A DNA stretch of 64,000 nt from Blasia pusilla (taxonomy: Eukaryota; Marchantiophyta; Marchantiopsida; Blasiales): contig CM114272.1 of assembly GCA_050084515.1 (NCBI GenBank), positions 24,304,001 through 24,368,000 of the forward strand, read 5' to 3'. Under the pieces are notes generated by a model that searched no databases, was not told the origin of the DNA, and saw only the letters and a program-made list of their open reading frames with translations. The translations under genes were made by a program, and so were the position numbers. Below are positions 25,388 through 36,999 of this stretch, one piece after another; the stretch's first letter is position 1, and each line of letters begins with the position of its first letter.

Positions 25388-27715
25388 TTGATTTTGGGTG
25401 TTGATCCAAGAAGTCATCATTTTCTTACACATGTTCGAGCTTACAATTCTGCACACCAACTTGCATCTATCGGAGTGTATGTAAAAGAAAAAATTGGTGG
25501 CATTGGACACTTTAGGATCAAAGGCGCGATCTATCATTCTATTGGATCCTTACATCTTGAGATAGGGGGCCATCCCCAATTTTCTCAACTCCACATCCAT
25601 GATACTGCAAATGAATTGGAGAATTGTGGAAGCGTTATGTCTAGATCATCATATCTTAATACATACATTCTAAAAGGGCTACAAGACATGATATATGAAT
25701 GCAATCCATATATGAAGATATTTTGTCACATGACATATGAAGCAACTGACCTTAATATGCAGATCATCCTCAAGGCAAGTAAGAGAGGTCTCAATGCAAG
25801 GTATTATAACTTATCAGTAGCTTCTGAGGTTGCTGCTATTTTTCCAGGTGATGACAGTGAATATGTTGACCATCGTGATATCATTGTACGACTACATGGA
25901 AGAGGAGTGAGGCATTTATCTGACCTCAATGAAACATATATTACATTATATTTTGTTCTATTATTTATCTGTGGTGAAGTTGGTTGGCATCCTCGAATAT
26001 CGTTTGGGAGAATCGAAGGCTATAGAGAATCATACCGATTGGGCCACATCATTCATGATTATGAACACATTGAACCTTCAGAAGATTGTATGGATGAGGA
26101 ACGAGTTGATGGTGATGATATTGTGGAAAGGAAAACAAAGAGTGTTACAATGTTGCAATTTGCATGTTTTGACTTCAAACGCAGATTGGAGGCGAAGATG
26201 ACAGTCAGTTATTGCGGTTTGGTCGACTTACTCAAGAATATATGGTTGATCTCTAAGCCACTGTAGAGATGCAACACTTATCTTGGATTTGCTTAGATCA
26301 GAAGGAGTTGAGGGCCAAACTACTTCAAGGTGTGAAAGAGGCCATGCATCGACAAGATGCATGTGGATAGTCGAAGGTTCAAGAGACGCATTATATTACC
26401 TTCTTCTTTTATTGGAGGGCCGCATCACATGCATCAATTGTATCAGGATGCAATGGAAATTGTAAGACATTTTGGAAAGCCGGACTAGTTTTTGACCATG
26501 ATATGTAATCCAAAGTGGGAGGAAATTACAGCAGCCTTATTACATGGTCAATCAGTTGCGGACCGACCATATTTGGTTGTGCGGGTTTTTTAGAAGAAAA
26601 AGAAGGAGTTACGACTTATCATTAAAAAGAAGATATTCGGTCAAGTTTTTGGATGCATCCATGTGGTGGAATTCCAAAAAAGAGGTTTGCCACATGTGCA
26701 CGTTCTTATTATATTAGATTGTGAGGATAAACCACATACCACTTCAGATTATGATTGTATCATTTCAGCAGAAATCCCTTATCGATCTATCCATCCAAAG
26801 TTATATTCTACTGTTGCTAATTGCATGATTCATGGGCCATGAGGACCATTAATTCCTAATGCTCCATGTATGCATAAAGAAAAAAAAATATACAAAAGGC
26901 TATCCTAAAGCTTTTGCGGCAAACACAGAGACTGAAGATGATTATCCAATTTATCGCAGGTAAGGATCCTTTTAGCTTGGCTTATATTTATATTACTGTA
27001 AGGCATATGATGTCGATAGATTCATGATTTCTTACTGTATTTATGTAGATTGGAGAATGGGAGGGTGATAATCAAGCGCAAACATTCATTGGATAATCGT
27101 TGGATTGTGCCCTACAATCCTATGTTATCCACCCTTTTTGATTGTCACATCAATTTGGAAATCACAAGTAGTGTGTGTGCCATCAAGTACTTATACAAAT
27201 ATATTTATAAGGGTTCTGATGCGATGTCATTTAAGTTGTCAAAGGATATGGATACATCTAATGCAAATGTCGATGTCGTTGATGAGACATTGTTATACCT
27301 TGATGTGAGGTATGATCCGCTACTTGATTACTCTCATGAATTCTATTTTATTTCTCATCCATCATGTTCATTATGCTTACTCAAATATTTCTTGCTCTTA
27401 TGAATTATATTATGTTTCTCTTTTTCTAGATATATATCTTCTTCAGAGGCATGTTGGCGTATGTTCAAGTTTAGTCTTCATGCTCAACTTCCAAGTATTG
27501 TGCGATTGGCAATTCATCTTCTTGAGCAACAAATATTCTACTTCAATGATGTCGACGCTCTTCAAGATGTTTTACAACTAAATAGAGAGACAAATATGAC
27601 CCAATGGTTTGCAACCAATTTGTTTGACTCCATTGCTCTACAATATTTCTATATAGATTTTCCTTCATATTATCGTTGGAGTAACAAGAGATGGAGTCAT
27701 AGGGTAAAAAACTAA
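25388..27715 (+). pseudogene. Helitron Rep (HUH nuclease) region, degenerate
   Basis: 25,388-26,266 encodes the Helitron-like N domain (HHFLTHVRAYNSAHQLASIG, then IYHSIGSLHLEIGGHPQFSQ). The two-His nuclease motif RGLPHVHVLI is at about 26,680-26,710 with the HUH codons at 26,693-26,701. AEIPYRSIHPKLY follows. The Tyr-bearing segment KYLYKYIYKG is near 27,190-27,220. Two likely introns (about 26,961-27,049 and 27,310-27,429) separate the segments, and SSSEACWRMF resumes after the second. Stops and frame changes break the frame, for example TAG at 26,592-26,594. The enzyme would nick and join DNA in rolling-circle transposition; this copy is probably inactive. Confidence 0.85.
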
Positions 27716-27883
27716 ATGGTTGTGGCCATCTGATTGGCCGCTTATATCTTACTCATCCAGGTAAATACTCAAAAATGGTTTGTGTACATTTCCTCTTATA
27801 TATCAATGGCGGTAAAAGATACATTTGCTACATCTGGTAATAGATGAGCTTATTTATTTCACTTCTTCATAGTTGAAGGAAAA

Positions 27884-28504
27884 CGTTATTGGTTGAGATT
27901 ACTCCTCCATCATGTTTGAGGAGCAACAACATACAAATTTTTGAGAAATGTTCATGGCGTATTATATCCAACATTCAAGGAGGCTGCTATCCAATTGGGA
28001 CTTCTTGAGGATGACAAGGAGGTGTTTTCTTGCTTCAAAGAAGCTTCCATTATCTATAAGTGTTCTTCACTTCGCCGTCTATTTGCAATTATTCTAGCTT
28101 ACAACACACTTATTCAACTTGCTACATTATGCAGTCAGTTCATGGTTCCACTCATAGAAGAGATTTTATATGAATGACGTGAGGTAAGAATTTAATACTA
28201 CCTTACATAATTTTTTCCTTCCTAATAGTATCTTATATTGAGAATCCAACATACTAACCGTGATTTGGAACTCTTTCAATTGAGAAAACAGGAATTCCTA
28301 ATCTTCTCGTTGATGATGCTATCATTATTACTCCATTATTCTTTATAAGATCAAGGAAAAAGAGTTTTTGACTTCCTAGACGTGCTCCAAACTAATTTCG
28401 AAAGCTTTCATTCACACTCATATTTGGAGGAACAAGAACTATTATATGATACGGAAGAATTATTTGAGCAAGTGCTATTGGGAGAAGCAAGTCTAAATGA
28501 AGGA
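27884..28504 (+). pseudogene. Helitron 2 helicase, 5' part
   Basis: Encodes GKRYWLRLLLHHV, then VLYPTFKEAAIQLGLLEDD and SLRRLFAIILAYN, and ends in EASLNEG directly before the gypsy insertion. Joined to the sequence from 39,382 it continues in frame as QCIIWNTIHNELDQ, which aligns with EQRDIWDVVHEQLKR of Helitron 1. Several internal stops and an intron-like interruption at about 28,180-28,290 are present. Confidence 0.85.
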
Positions 28505-28865
28505 TGTTATGACCATACAGATTATGTCGTAGAGTATAATGTGCTAGTAGAGGCCATACCTTATGTAGGGCCGTAATGTCTAGGTAGGGATGCGGTTTCA
28601 TACATAGGATTGGGGGTTACTGAGGATGACTTTTCCAGTAGGGCCCGCCCTTAGGTTGGAGGGTATAGAGTGGAGTGTACTCAAAGAAGAGTTAGTTATT
28701 TGAGTTGAGCCTGCTGCGTTGGGAGTTAGCCTTGGTAGTGAGTAGAGCTCTTGGCTATGGTGGTTCTCGCAAGGTTCGACCTGGATTCTCATCGTGGAGT
28801 GGGTTTGGATCGATTATATGTGATTGTATATGTGATTTATGGCAGTAGGTCTTTCACCGATTTCA
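28505..28865 (+). repeat. Gypsy element terminal repeat A1
   Basis: About 361 bp from TGTTATGACC to GATTTCA, clearly homologous to A2 at 38,910-39,271 with scattered substitutions and short indels. It begins exactly at the target duplication. No tRNA-type primer-binding site (TGG...) follows immediately, which is unusual for a normal 5' LTR. Confidence 0.9.
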
Positions 28866-30400
28866 CTCAAAGAATTGGAGTAGATCGATGGTAGTTTCGA
28901 TCGTAGATCACTAGGATCTGGTTAGGGCTGATTGTGTACTCAACCGTGGATGTTCGTGGCTTGTGTCCTATGTTAAAGATGTGGATCTGGTGTGTGGTTA
29001 GTTGGGAAAGAAGCGTCTTGCTGAGATCTTTCCAGTGCACTTTAGATCGCCGGATTTCATCAAGGGAGTTGGAAGTTATCAAAGATTGAAGATTCTCATT
29101 CGTGTTCGACGATTTTTTGATGTGGAGAGCTTGGAGTGCGGAAGCTCTGTAGGTTGGAGGTTCCTATTGCTACCTCTATTGTGATCTCATGTGAAGCTAT
29201 CTGCTTGAGTGTGTGGAGCGGATTGCTGTTGTGATGAAAGAGTGTTGCAGATTTTTGTGTGCATGAATCTGGGCGGAAGCGCTATCGGATTTGCGATTCA
29301 GGAGGTGTATGGACACCAAGTTTTTCTGATTTTTAGCTCAGAGTACAGAGCTCGGTTGTAACTGATTTTTAGTGGAGAGGTAGCTATGGTGGCCAATTGA
29401 ATTTTGGTAGAAATAGATTCAATTTTGGTTGAGGATTTGTGGAGTAATTGCTGGTCAAAATTTTGTGGACTAGCTCAAGGTCTGGCTATGGTGGATAGTA
29501 GATCGGAGGGGCTAGTTGGTTGGTGACTCATCCATTGTTGGAGATGCCTATCCCGCTAGGGGTGCCCTGGTTGGGCCTCTCTCCATAGCGAAGCATGGCG
29601 AAGCATGGCGAACGGGGCGATAGGGGCATGATTGGAGCATTTCTCGAGGCTTCGAGGCAACTCGTGGTAGCTCGGGGCGAGTGGGCGTGAGAGGCGGAGT
29701 AAGGAGCAAGGAGCAAGCAAGCAAGCTTGCTTGCTTGGGTGTGAGGCAGTTTTTGCAAGATTTGTGAGTTGAGTGTTGCATAACTGGTCACCCATCTTTG
29801 GGCTATTCTGCCTGGAAGACGCTTAACTGCTGAGTACTTAACTATGCCAGTGTACACACTGGTGTAGTTCATTTGGTGTTATTTGGAGATGCGTTAGGCG
29901 CTTTTACGCATCTCAGGTTTTCGATTGATGGAACTCTAGCGCATAGTATAGTGTGGCCTCTCCATGCACGTGACATTTTTAGGTGCTGCGAGTGCGACTA
30001 GTACGTCATCGACCACCGGTGGAGTAACTATTGCGTTAGAATTGTCTGGTTTTTTCTGTGGGTTCAGGGGGCACCACGTTTGGTGGATTGTGTTACCTTG
30101 ATTTTCGTTTTGTACTTCCATTTGCGATTGGAGGCTTGTCATTGGACTTCCTGTATTTGGATCCCCTCCATCGTTGCTTCTTGCTTGCGCGCCCATTGTT
30201 AGGGCTGGCGCTGATTTTCAGAGTAGTTTTACTCCGGTGTGCTACCGGTAGTGACGTTGGAGTGATGACCAGTCAGACTACATTTGTTTCTCTCACGGTG
30301 AGACTGGAGTGATGACCAGTAGACCGTGGGAGGCTTCTTGTGGTGATGACAGGTTAGGTTGCCCACACCCATAGCTAGTAGACCTAGAATAGAACAACGA
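28866..30400 (+). other. Gypsy leader / untranslated region
   Basis: About 1.5 kb between repeat A1 and recognisable gag. No protein domain was seen on either strand. It contains a 24-bp perfect palindrome at 29,714-29,737. The true gag start may lie within its last few hundred bases, where in-frame TAG codons (30,372 and 30,390) obscure it. Confidence 0.5.
29714..29737. repeat. 24-bp perfect palindrome in the gypsy leader
   Basis: Arms CAAGCAAGCAAG and CTTGCTTGCTTG meet at AAGCTT. In the RNA leader this would form a stable hairpin and could act as a dimerisation or packaging signal; that role is a guess. Confidence 0.9.
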
Positions 30401-31688
30401 CATCGACGTCATTTGGTTACTTAGTGGTGGTGTGGCATCGGCGTTGGTCATCACGGAGCTCTCTGGTGATCTGGTTGGGGACAGTGGTGGTTTTACATGG
30501 AGTGGATTGAGGTATTGGCTACCTTTTCCACTTCCGACGGTTGATGAAGAGGAGGACGAGGGTGTTCCAAACACCAAGTCTTCTACGTTGTTATCGAGAG
30601 TTGCAGCTCCATTGATTTGGGACATGGACGGGATGTATGGGGCCATGAAGGGCCCACGATGATACTTGGGTGCAGTGGGCACCATTGAGTTGGAGGACTT
30701 CATTCAGGAGTTTGATACGTGGTGTGATATATAGATGTTGCGGAACGCCACGTTGTTTACACCCTTCTTGGCTTGGAAGGGGTTGTTTCAGCACTTGGAG
30801 GGACCACCCATGGATGATTACCATGAATTTAGAAGGGACCATGCTGATGAGATTGAGGCGTGGAGACTACATTGGTCTCCAAGCTATGTGTCTATCACCC
30901 ATGGTGGTATTGGTAGTAGTGCTCTTACTATGCCAGCCAGCCTGACGTTGAGTGGTACGAGTACGAGCCGGAATGGGGGTACCAATGGAGGTACCAGTGG
31001 GGGTCCTAGTGGAGGTACTAGTGCCCCACCATCGTTCAGCCCGGTTGTAGAGTTCTTCAAGAGGTTGAAGAAGAACTATCAAGGTGTGAAGACAGAGAAG
31101 TTGAGGAGTCTTCAAGAATTTGAGTGAACGACTGGTGAGAGCCTTTGTGAGGCATACACTCATACGCGACGCTTGATTTCAGTTACCCAGGGTGTGACTA
31201 AGGCTCAGGCAGTCCAATTTTGGTATGGGATCTTGGACAGAGAGTTGCGCCGTAGGGTACGTGATGCTACTCTTATGAGAGATGATTCACCCACATTGGC
31301 CCATGTGTTTGCTCTATCTGAGAAGATTGAGCTTAACATGGTGGAGGAGAGGGTGGTGACATTTGCATTCAGTAGGGATACAACTACTACTTCTCGTGTT
31401 CAGCAGTCCATCTCACAGTCTCGTAGTAGTGGGAGTCGTGGGGGGTACACACGACCTCAATTAGGTCCAAGAGGGACACTTGCACAGAGACCATTGCCTT
31501 CATTTGCTGCCCCGCAGCAAGGATAATCATGTTGGACATGTGGAGGTGATCATGTCAGGAGGTTTTGTCCCCAAGAGGATGGGAGACGGACTTTGGAGGA
31601 TGGACCTCAGTCACCCCCAACTCAGTGTGATCATTGTGGGAGACCAGGTCATTCTCAAGAGCGTACTTTGATCTTCATCCATAGTTGA
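30401..31688 (+). pseudogene. Gypsy gag with zinc knuckles, interrupted
   Basis: One frame carries DFIQEFDTWCDI, FLAWKGLFQHLEGPPMDDY, VVEFFKRLKKNYQGVKTEKL and SVTQGVTKAQAVQFWYGILD, typical of retrotransposon gag. Two zinc-knuckle-like motifs follow: CWTCGGDHVRRFC and CDHCGRPGHSQER, the second lacking its last Cys. In-frame stops lie at 30,660 (TGA), 30,732 (TAG), 31,125 (TGA) and 31,524 (TAA). Near 31,660 the frame shifts by one, probably a small deletion, since the downstream pol frame continues the same protein style (RSSRGRGG). The product would coat genomic RNA in virus-like particles. Confidence 0.85.
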
Positions 31689-32810
31689 GATCAAGTCGCG
31701 GTCGTGGTGGAGTAGCTCCAAGAGGTCGAGGTGGTAGAGGTGGACTAGCGGTTGGAGAGCCTACGATTGCTGCCCCTACCACTACGATAGAGTCAGCTAT
31801 GGCTGCTAGGATTGAGCAGTTGGAGCAAAGGTTAGCTACTATGGCTGGTATCCAGCATAGAGCTGGTTCGGGAGCAGGGGCTTCCACCTCTTATGGAGGG
31901 GATGATCTCTCTTATATGGCAAGCGCAACACAGGTTGAGGCATCAACTGCAGTTACGAGAGGAGCCACTCGAGCGTCAGAGCCACGTGGCATTATTGTGG
32001 AGTTGGACCCACATAAGGGTGAGATTGGGAGGCACGCTAGGCTCCCCCAGTCATTCTTGTTGTCTGAGGTGCTTAGGACTCCATCCATGGTTCCTACATA
32101 GCCTATTGAGCCTACAGTGGGGACTGAGGCATCTACATCGCGTGTAGTAGACACGGATGCAGCATCCAATGGAGTGTTGCGGATGGCAACTTCAGTGTTG
32201 GGATCCCCATTGTTTTCAGCCACTGAGTTGATGGCCTTAGGATTTGACTTAGCTCATGTATTTCAGCTAGCAGCCACGTTGTGTGAACGTGAGAGTATTA
32301 CTACTACACGTGATAAGGGTGCTGTGGTGGAGCAACCCTCTATGTCACGTGTAGCATTGAGTACCACTGCTACTTGGCAGGCAGCAACGACGAAGATGGA
32401 TGCATTACCAGCCTCTCCAGCCATTGATGGTGAGAGGCTTACACATGGTGTTTGTATATTGGACAACCGGAGTGAGATATTCCAATTGGTGAGTCCTATA
32501 GGACACGTATATAGACCACATAGAGTCTTGTTAGACTCTGGTTCCCAACCTTTGATGTTGGAAAAGGCAGCATGTACTGGTTTGGGTATTCGGAGGTCAG
32601 AGCTTGAGCCTTGCCCATTCCAGATTGAGACATCACTTGGAGGACCCAATGATAGGTCTCATTTCATGACAGGGGAGAAGTTGTCTGTATAGTTGAGACC
32701 AGATCATGAGACTGATAGCTCAAGGTTGGGAGTACCTGCAGTGGTCACATCAGTTGAGTCGTATGATGTACTAGTTGGAGGAGCAGTATTGTACCCGATG
32801 GGTTTTTAGA
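31685..32810 (+). pseudogene. Gypsy linker and aspartic protease
   Basis: Starts with an Arg/Gly-rich segment (RSSRGRGGVAPRGRGGRGG) and a short predicted coiled coil (ARIEQLEQRLATM). The aspartic protease follows, with its active-site motif LLDSGSQPLML near 32,527-32,560 and YDVLVGGAVLYPMGF at the end. It is in the same frame as the methyltransferase, interrupted by TAG at 31,682, 32,099, 32,690 and 32,807. The protease would mature the polyprotein. Confidence 0.8.
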
Positions 32811-34498
32811 TGGACTACTGGACTGAGACAACGTCTTATAGACCTATTTGGCAGTCCGGGGATGGACGTATGAGCCAAGTTCCTGTGAGCTTTATTTATG
32901 GGGCTCGACCAAGAGGGTCTTCCCCAACAGTGTTAGCATCTGTGGCTAGTTTTAGTGGAGTAGTCACTTGGCCAGGAGACTTTTTGGAAGGTAACCTTTC
33001 TACTATGGATTCTCTTGTGCATGAGGAGGTAGAGGAGGTCCCTAGTTTTGCAGCAGTGGTATCCTCATCGTTGGATGTGCCACTTTGGAGTTCAGGCGGT
33101 GCACTACGGCAGGAGGTTGATCGCCTAGTGAAAGAGGCTTGGTGTGAGGCTGTTATATCTCACAAGGTAGAGGAGGCTCCCCGACGGATTCCTACTTCTT
33201 GTCCAATTGGGTTATCCCCTTTGGATACTACACCCATTGTATGGCAGTATCCGCCAGAGGGCATTTGTGTGTTAGATCTCTTTGGTGGGATTAGCACTGG
33301 TTGGGATGCACTGGTCCAGGCCGGTATTCTTGTGCAGAGGTACGTATATGTGGAGCGAGGTGAGACGGCCTGGAGAGTCTCATCCCGACATATTGGTCAG
33401 TTGATGTAGAGATATCTTGAGCTTTTGCCGCCATCAACTATTCATGGATAGCAGCGTGCTTTGCCATCACACATTGCAATGTTGGGAGCGCAAGACTTTG
33501 AGAGGGTTGGTCTTGTGGATTTGGTGATTGCTGGATGGCCATGTCAAGGTCATACACATGCTGGTCGTGGTGAGGGATTACACGACCCTAGGTCTCGATT
33601 ATTTTGGGAGATGTTGCGTGTGTTACGACATCTTCAGGTTCATCAAGCACGTGCTCCAGCTTACATTCTGGAGAATGTTCCATTGTTGGGTGACACTCGG
33701 ACCCGGATGATGGCGAGTGTTCATGAGGTGCGGTCTTCGATTGTACCAACAGTGTTGTTGGATGCATCGCAAGTTGGCTTGCGTGAACATCGTCCATGCT
33801 TGTGGTCGATAAACTTCTTGCCTAGGGAGGTTCTACGTCGAGCATATGATGCAGTGCAGCGGGATCCTTGCCTTATAATGGATAGTATATTGGATACTGG
33901 GCGACTTTCTCAGGTGGTGAGGGTTATTGATCTGTCATCCATGGTAGTGGTGAACCGTGTGGGGCAGCCTAGGATGGCACTACCCACATTTGTGAGTTTT
34001 CCCTCGTCACATGCCTACAGGGAAGGTGGTCCCGGGCTCGTATGGGATTCTCATGTGCAATAGTTGGTGGAGCCTAATGCTGACGAGAGAGAGCGTGCGA
34101 TGGGATTTGCTATTGGTATGACAGCAGTTGCTTCCATTTTTGAGGCTTCACGACGTCATGTGTTGGATCAGGCCATGGACCTGAATTGTTTGACCTGGAT
34201 TTTGAGTCTTGGTATGGCCGAGCAACGTCGGCTTCGGACTATGTCTATGGGTCTTCCACCCCTTGTGATGAGCTCGATGGCTACTGGGATGAGCTCGATG
34301 GCTACCGGGACGGTAGAGGCATTGGCTGGGGGCGAGGAGAGTAGTATTTTGCATCCTTGGAGTAAATGGGATGTAATGGTTGGGCATGTGGAGTTGGTTG
34401 CGCATACTGGTGGAGGAGTTATTTGCTCAGATGATGGTGTAGCTAAGGGTGTATCATCTTGTGAGGGGGTTGCATTGTCGCGCCCCTACTCTCCTTGA
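32810..34498 (+). pseudogene. C5 cytosine DNA methyltransferase domain in the gypsy polyprotein
   Basis: In frame with the protease. A roughly 150-residue linker precedes the catalytic domain (about 33,255-34,215). Motifs in canonical order: I (VLDLFGGISTGWDAL, about 33,270); IV (GWPCQGHTHAGRG, catalytic Cys codon 33,542-33,544); VI (ENVP, 33,671); VIII (QVGLREHRPCLW, about 33,770-33,805, with Cys where a second Arg is usual); a target-recognition-like region with PTFVSFPSSHAYREGGPG; then IX/X (ERAMGFAIGMTAV and RRHVLDQAMDLNCLTWIL). Motif I before IV-X excludes the permuted DRM order and fits DNMT3/DNMT1-style enzymes. TAG stops lie at 33,407, 33,449 and 34,061. This copy is dead, but the ancestor had every motif. 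It would transfer methyl groups from S-adenosylmethionine to cytosine. Confidence 0.92.
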
Positions 34499-35481
34499 AC
34501 GTCAATCTTTATTGAGTGGAAGCGTACGTTCAGTAGGACACGATCTCATCGCCAATCTGCACCCAAACACGCACTCTCGTTAGTCGGGTCTGGGCCAACC
34601 AGCGTTCCAACCTACATAGTTCTCAACTCGCCGTCTCATCAAGATCAACCTTCCTTACTTCCTAGTTTCCAAAATATGGCAAGTCCTTCAAGACTTGGAA
34701 CAGACTTCCTGATTAGTCTAGGAACCTTAAACGGCACTTGCGCGCCTAACGATCCCAAATGTTCAACAGACCTCGTGTGAGTTCCAAACCGAGACCCAAG
34801 TAATTGAGTCGCGGGGTGAAATCCAAGAGGGATGTCTAAATTTGCCTCCACAGACTTGGTTAAGGTTTTCCAACCCAACCCCAAACTCTCGATCCGTTCC
34901 ATGCCCTTGAGCCGCCCCGTGGCGCCCAAAGTGGGGTTTAAGTTCCAAGCACTCTCGGAGACCTTTCCCCTTATTAGTACTTCTGGGGTTCTCCAATAAC
35001 CCCCGTCCCCCCTTTGGAAAAGGAGGGTCGGGCCCTTCGATGTGGCCCTCAACCCGACTCTACTTACAGTCGTTTCCGGGTTGTTTCTCAGCCGCTGCTT
35101 ATGCGTTTGCAAAGATCTTTAGTGCGTTTGAATTGTCTTTCCATAAGTCTTCCAACGCAACATTGTTCAATCCAAACGCATCTTGGCACTAAAAGTTATA
35201 GCCATAAATACAGTTAGAAACTCTCAAACGCTAGTGGCGTTCCAAATCCAGATTCTTCCTTTGGCAACCCACTTCCTAGACTAAACTCCTTTCAAGTCTT
35301 GTTCCGCGTTTGGTCCAGGTTTCTCAATTGCGACCATAATATCTGAAACGCAAAGCCTCGCTTGCGTCCCATCTCTTGTCTCTCCTTCGAGACCACTCCA
35401 ACGCGCAAACCATCTTAGCGTGAGCCCGCTAATGTTCCGATGTTACGCTTTGGCACTCGTTTGGTCATGAGGGTCGCGACA
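34476..35481 (+). mobile_element. Solo LTR-like insertion between methyltransferase and RT
   Basis: 1,006 bp starting TGTCGCGCCC and ending GTCGCGACA, so its ends form a short inverted repeat with TG...CA termini. Its left 400 bp resembles 24,431-24,835. No open frame of note and no internal retroelement genes. No clear target duplication (TGCAT left, GTTGG right), which fits a solo LTR produced by recombination between elements or a small flanking change. It separates the methyltransferase from RT in this copy. Confidence 0.75.
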
Positions 35482-35559
35482 GTTGGATAGCAGCCAATGG
35501 CGTCGTCCTCTCCCTCTAGTGTGCTAGTGGAGGAGACTTGGTAGCCATTACTTGGGCCC

Positions 35560-36990
35560 AAGCTCACGGGAGGTGAGAAACGACGCTTGACATAGTTCCT
35601 AGGTGCTTATAAGAGTTGTTTTGCCTTTAGCATGAAGGAGTTGGGTGCTTTGGTTGGACCCGGTATACGGATTGATTTGGCTAGTGATACGCCAATCTTC
35701 CGTTGTCCCTACCGATATAGTGATATGGAGAGGGACTTGATTCAGAGTAGGACGTTGGACCTTTTGGAGGATGGATTAGTGGAGTTGTCGCATGGAGAGT
35801 ATGCATTAGTCACTGTCATGCGTGCTAAAAAGGATGTGCATGGCAACTACACGGAAAGGCGGATGTGTGGAGATTACCGTCCTATCAATCGGCAAACCAA
35901 GGCCGATAGGTATGCCATGCCTACACCTGAGGAGATCTTTGATGTGGTGGGACACGCAAAGAATTTCAGTACTTTGGATCTTCGGGCAGGATACCATCAG
36001 TTGCCGATTTGAGAGAGTGACAAGGCCAAGACAGTAGTTTGGGGTGTCAACTCTCATGGCAAGGATTGTTTGTACTAGTGGAAATTCTTACCGTTTGGGT
36101 TGAAGAATGCACCTCCCAAGTTTCAGAGAGTGATGGACAGGATCCTAGCAGGGTTGGATTTTGTACGGTGTTACATTGATGATATCTTGGTGTTCAGTAA
36201 CACTGTGGAGGAGCATCAGATACATTTGTAGATTGTGTTTGAGCGGTTGAATGCTCATGGTCTACGTTTGCATCTAGGAAAGTGTAAGTTCTTCCATGAG
36301 GATGTTGAGTACTTGGGTCATGTAATCTATCCAGGTGGTTTGGGAGTTCAACAAGCAAAGGTGGAGGCTATTGCACTTATTCCCCGTCTAGTAGATGTGA
36401 GTAGAGTTCGGGCATTCATGCGATTGGTGAACTACTATCGGAGATATGTGAAGGGATTTAGTGCTATGGCAAAGCCTTTGAACCAATTGCTGAAATCAGA
36501 TCAGGAGTGGCACTGGGGAGATGATCACGAGAGAGCTCTTGTGGAGCTCAAGGCCCAGTTGGTGGCCGTGCCTATCTTGAGGAGACCTATCAGAGGGCGT
36601 CCATTTCAATTGCACACTGATTGGAGTATGTTGGGACTTGGAGCGATGTTGACACAACATGATGATGAGCACATGGAGTTTGTGGTGGCCTATGCAAGTC
36701 GTTCGAATAATGCAGCGAAGTCGCGCTATTATTCATATGAGGGAGAGTGCTTGGTAGTAGTGTGGGTTGTGGCACACTTTAGGTGTTACTTGTTTGGCAC
36801 ACAATTTACCCTTGTTATTGATCACCAGCCGCTCAAGTGGTTGATGGAGTCTGACAAGCTTACAGGGAAGCTTGCACGGTGGGCTCTTATCTTACAGGAG
36901 TATGACTTCCGGGTGGTACATAGACCTAGAGTTGCCAACCTTGATGGTGATGGGTTGAGTAGGAACCCATGTACTGAAGGGTTGAGTAGG
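35560..36990 (+). pseudogene. Gypsy reverse transcriptase and RNase H
   Basis: RT starts near KELGALVGPGIRIDL and includes RRMCGDYRPINRQT, FSTLDLRAGYHQLPI, WKFLPFGLKNAPPKFQRVMD and the active site CYIDDILVFS (YIDD codons 36,172-36,183). The connection has YLGHVIYPGGLGV and FMRLVNYYRRYVKGFS. RNase H follows: FQLHTDWSMLGLGAMLTQ, YYSYEGECLVVVW and IDHQPLKWLM. Stops interrupt the frame at 36,010 (TGA), 36,076 (TAG) and 36,229 (TAG). A 27-bp tandem duplication (GLSRNPCT twice) sits at about 36,952-37,005. It would copy element RNA to DNA. Confidence 0.92.
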
Positions 36991-36999
36991 AACCCATGT

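Noticed and set aside
28775-28800. GGTTCGACCTGGATTCTC resembles a tRNA T-arm
   Set aside because: It lies inside the gypsy terminal repeat and recurs in A2. No acceptor stem, D-arm or anticodon arm can be folded around it.
32810-34498. Host methyltransferase gene captured as an independent locus
   Set aside because: It is in frame with the upstream protease, has no introns or own start, and shares the TAG-type decay of the rest of pol.
34645-35112. 155-codon minus-strand open frame
   Set aside because: It lies wholly in the solo LTR, has no motif and overlaps another frame; LTRs often have chance open frames.
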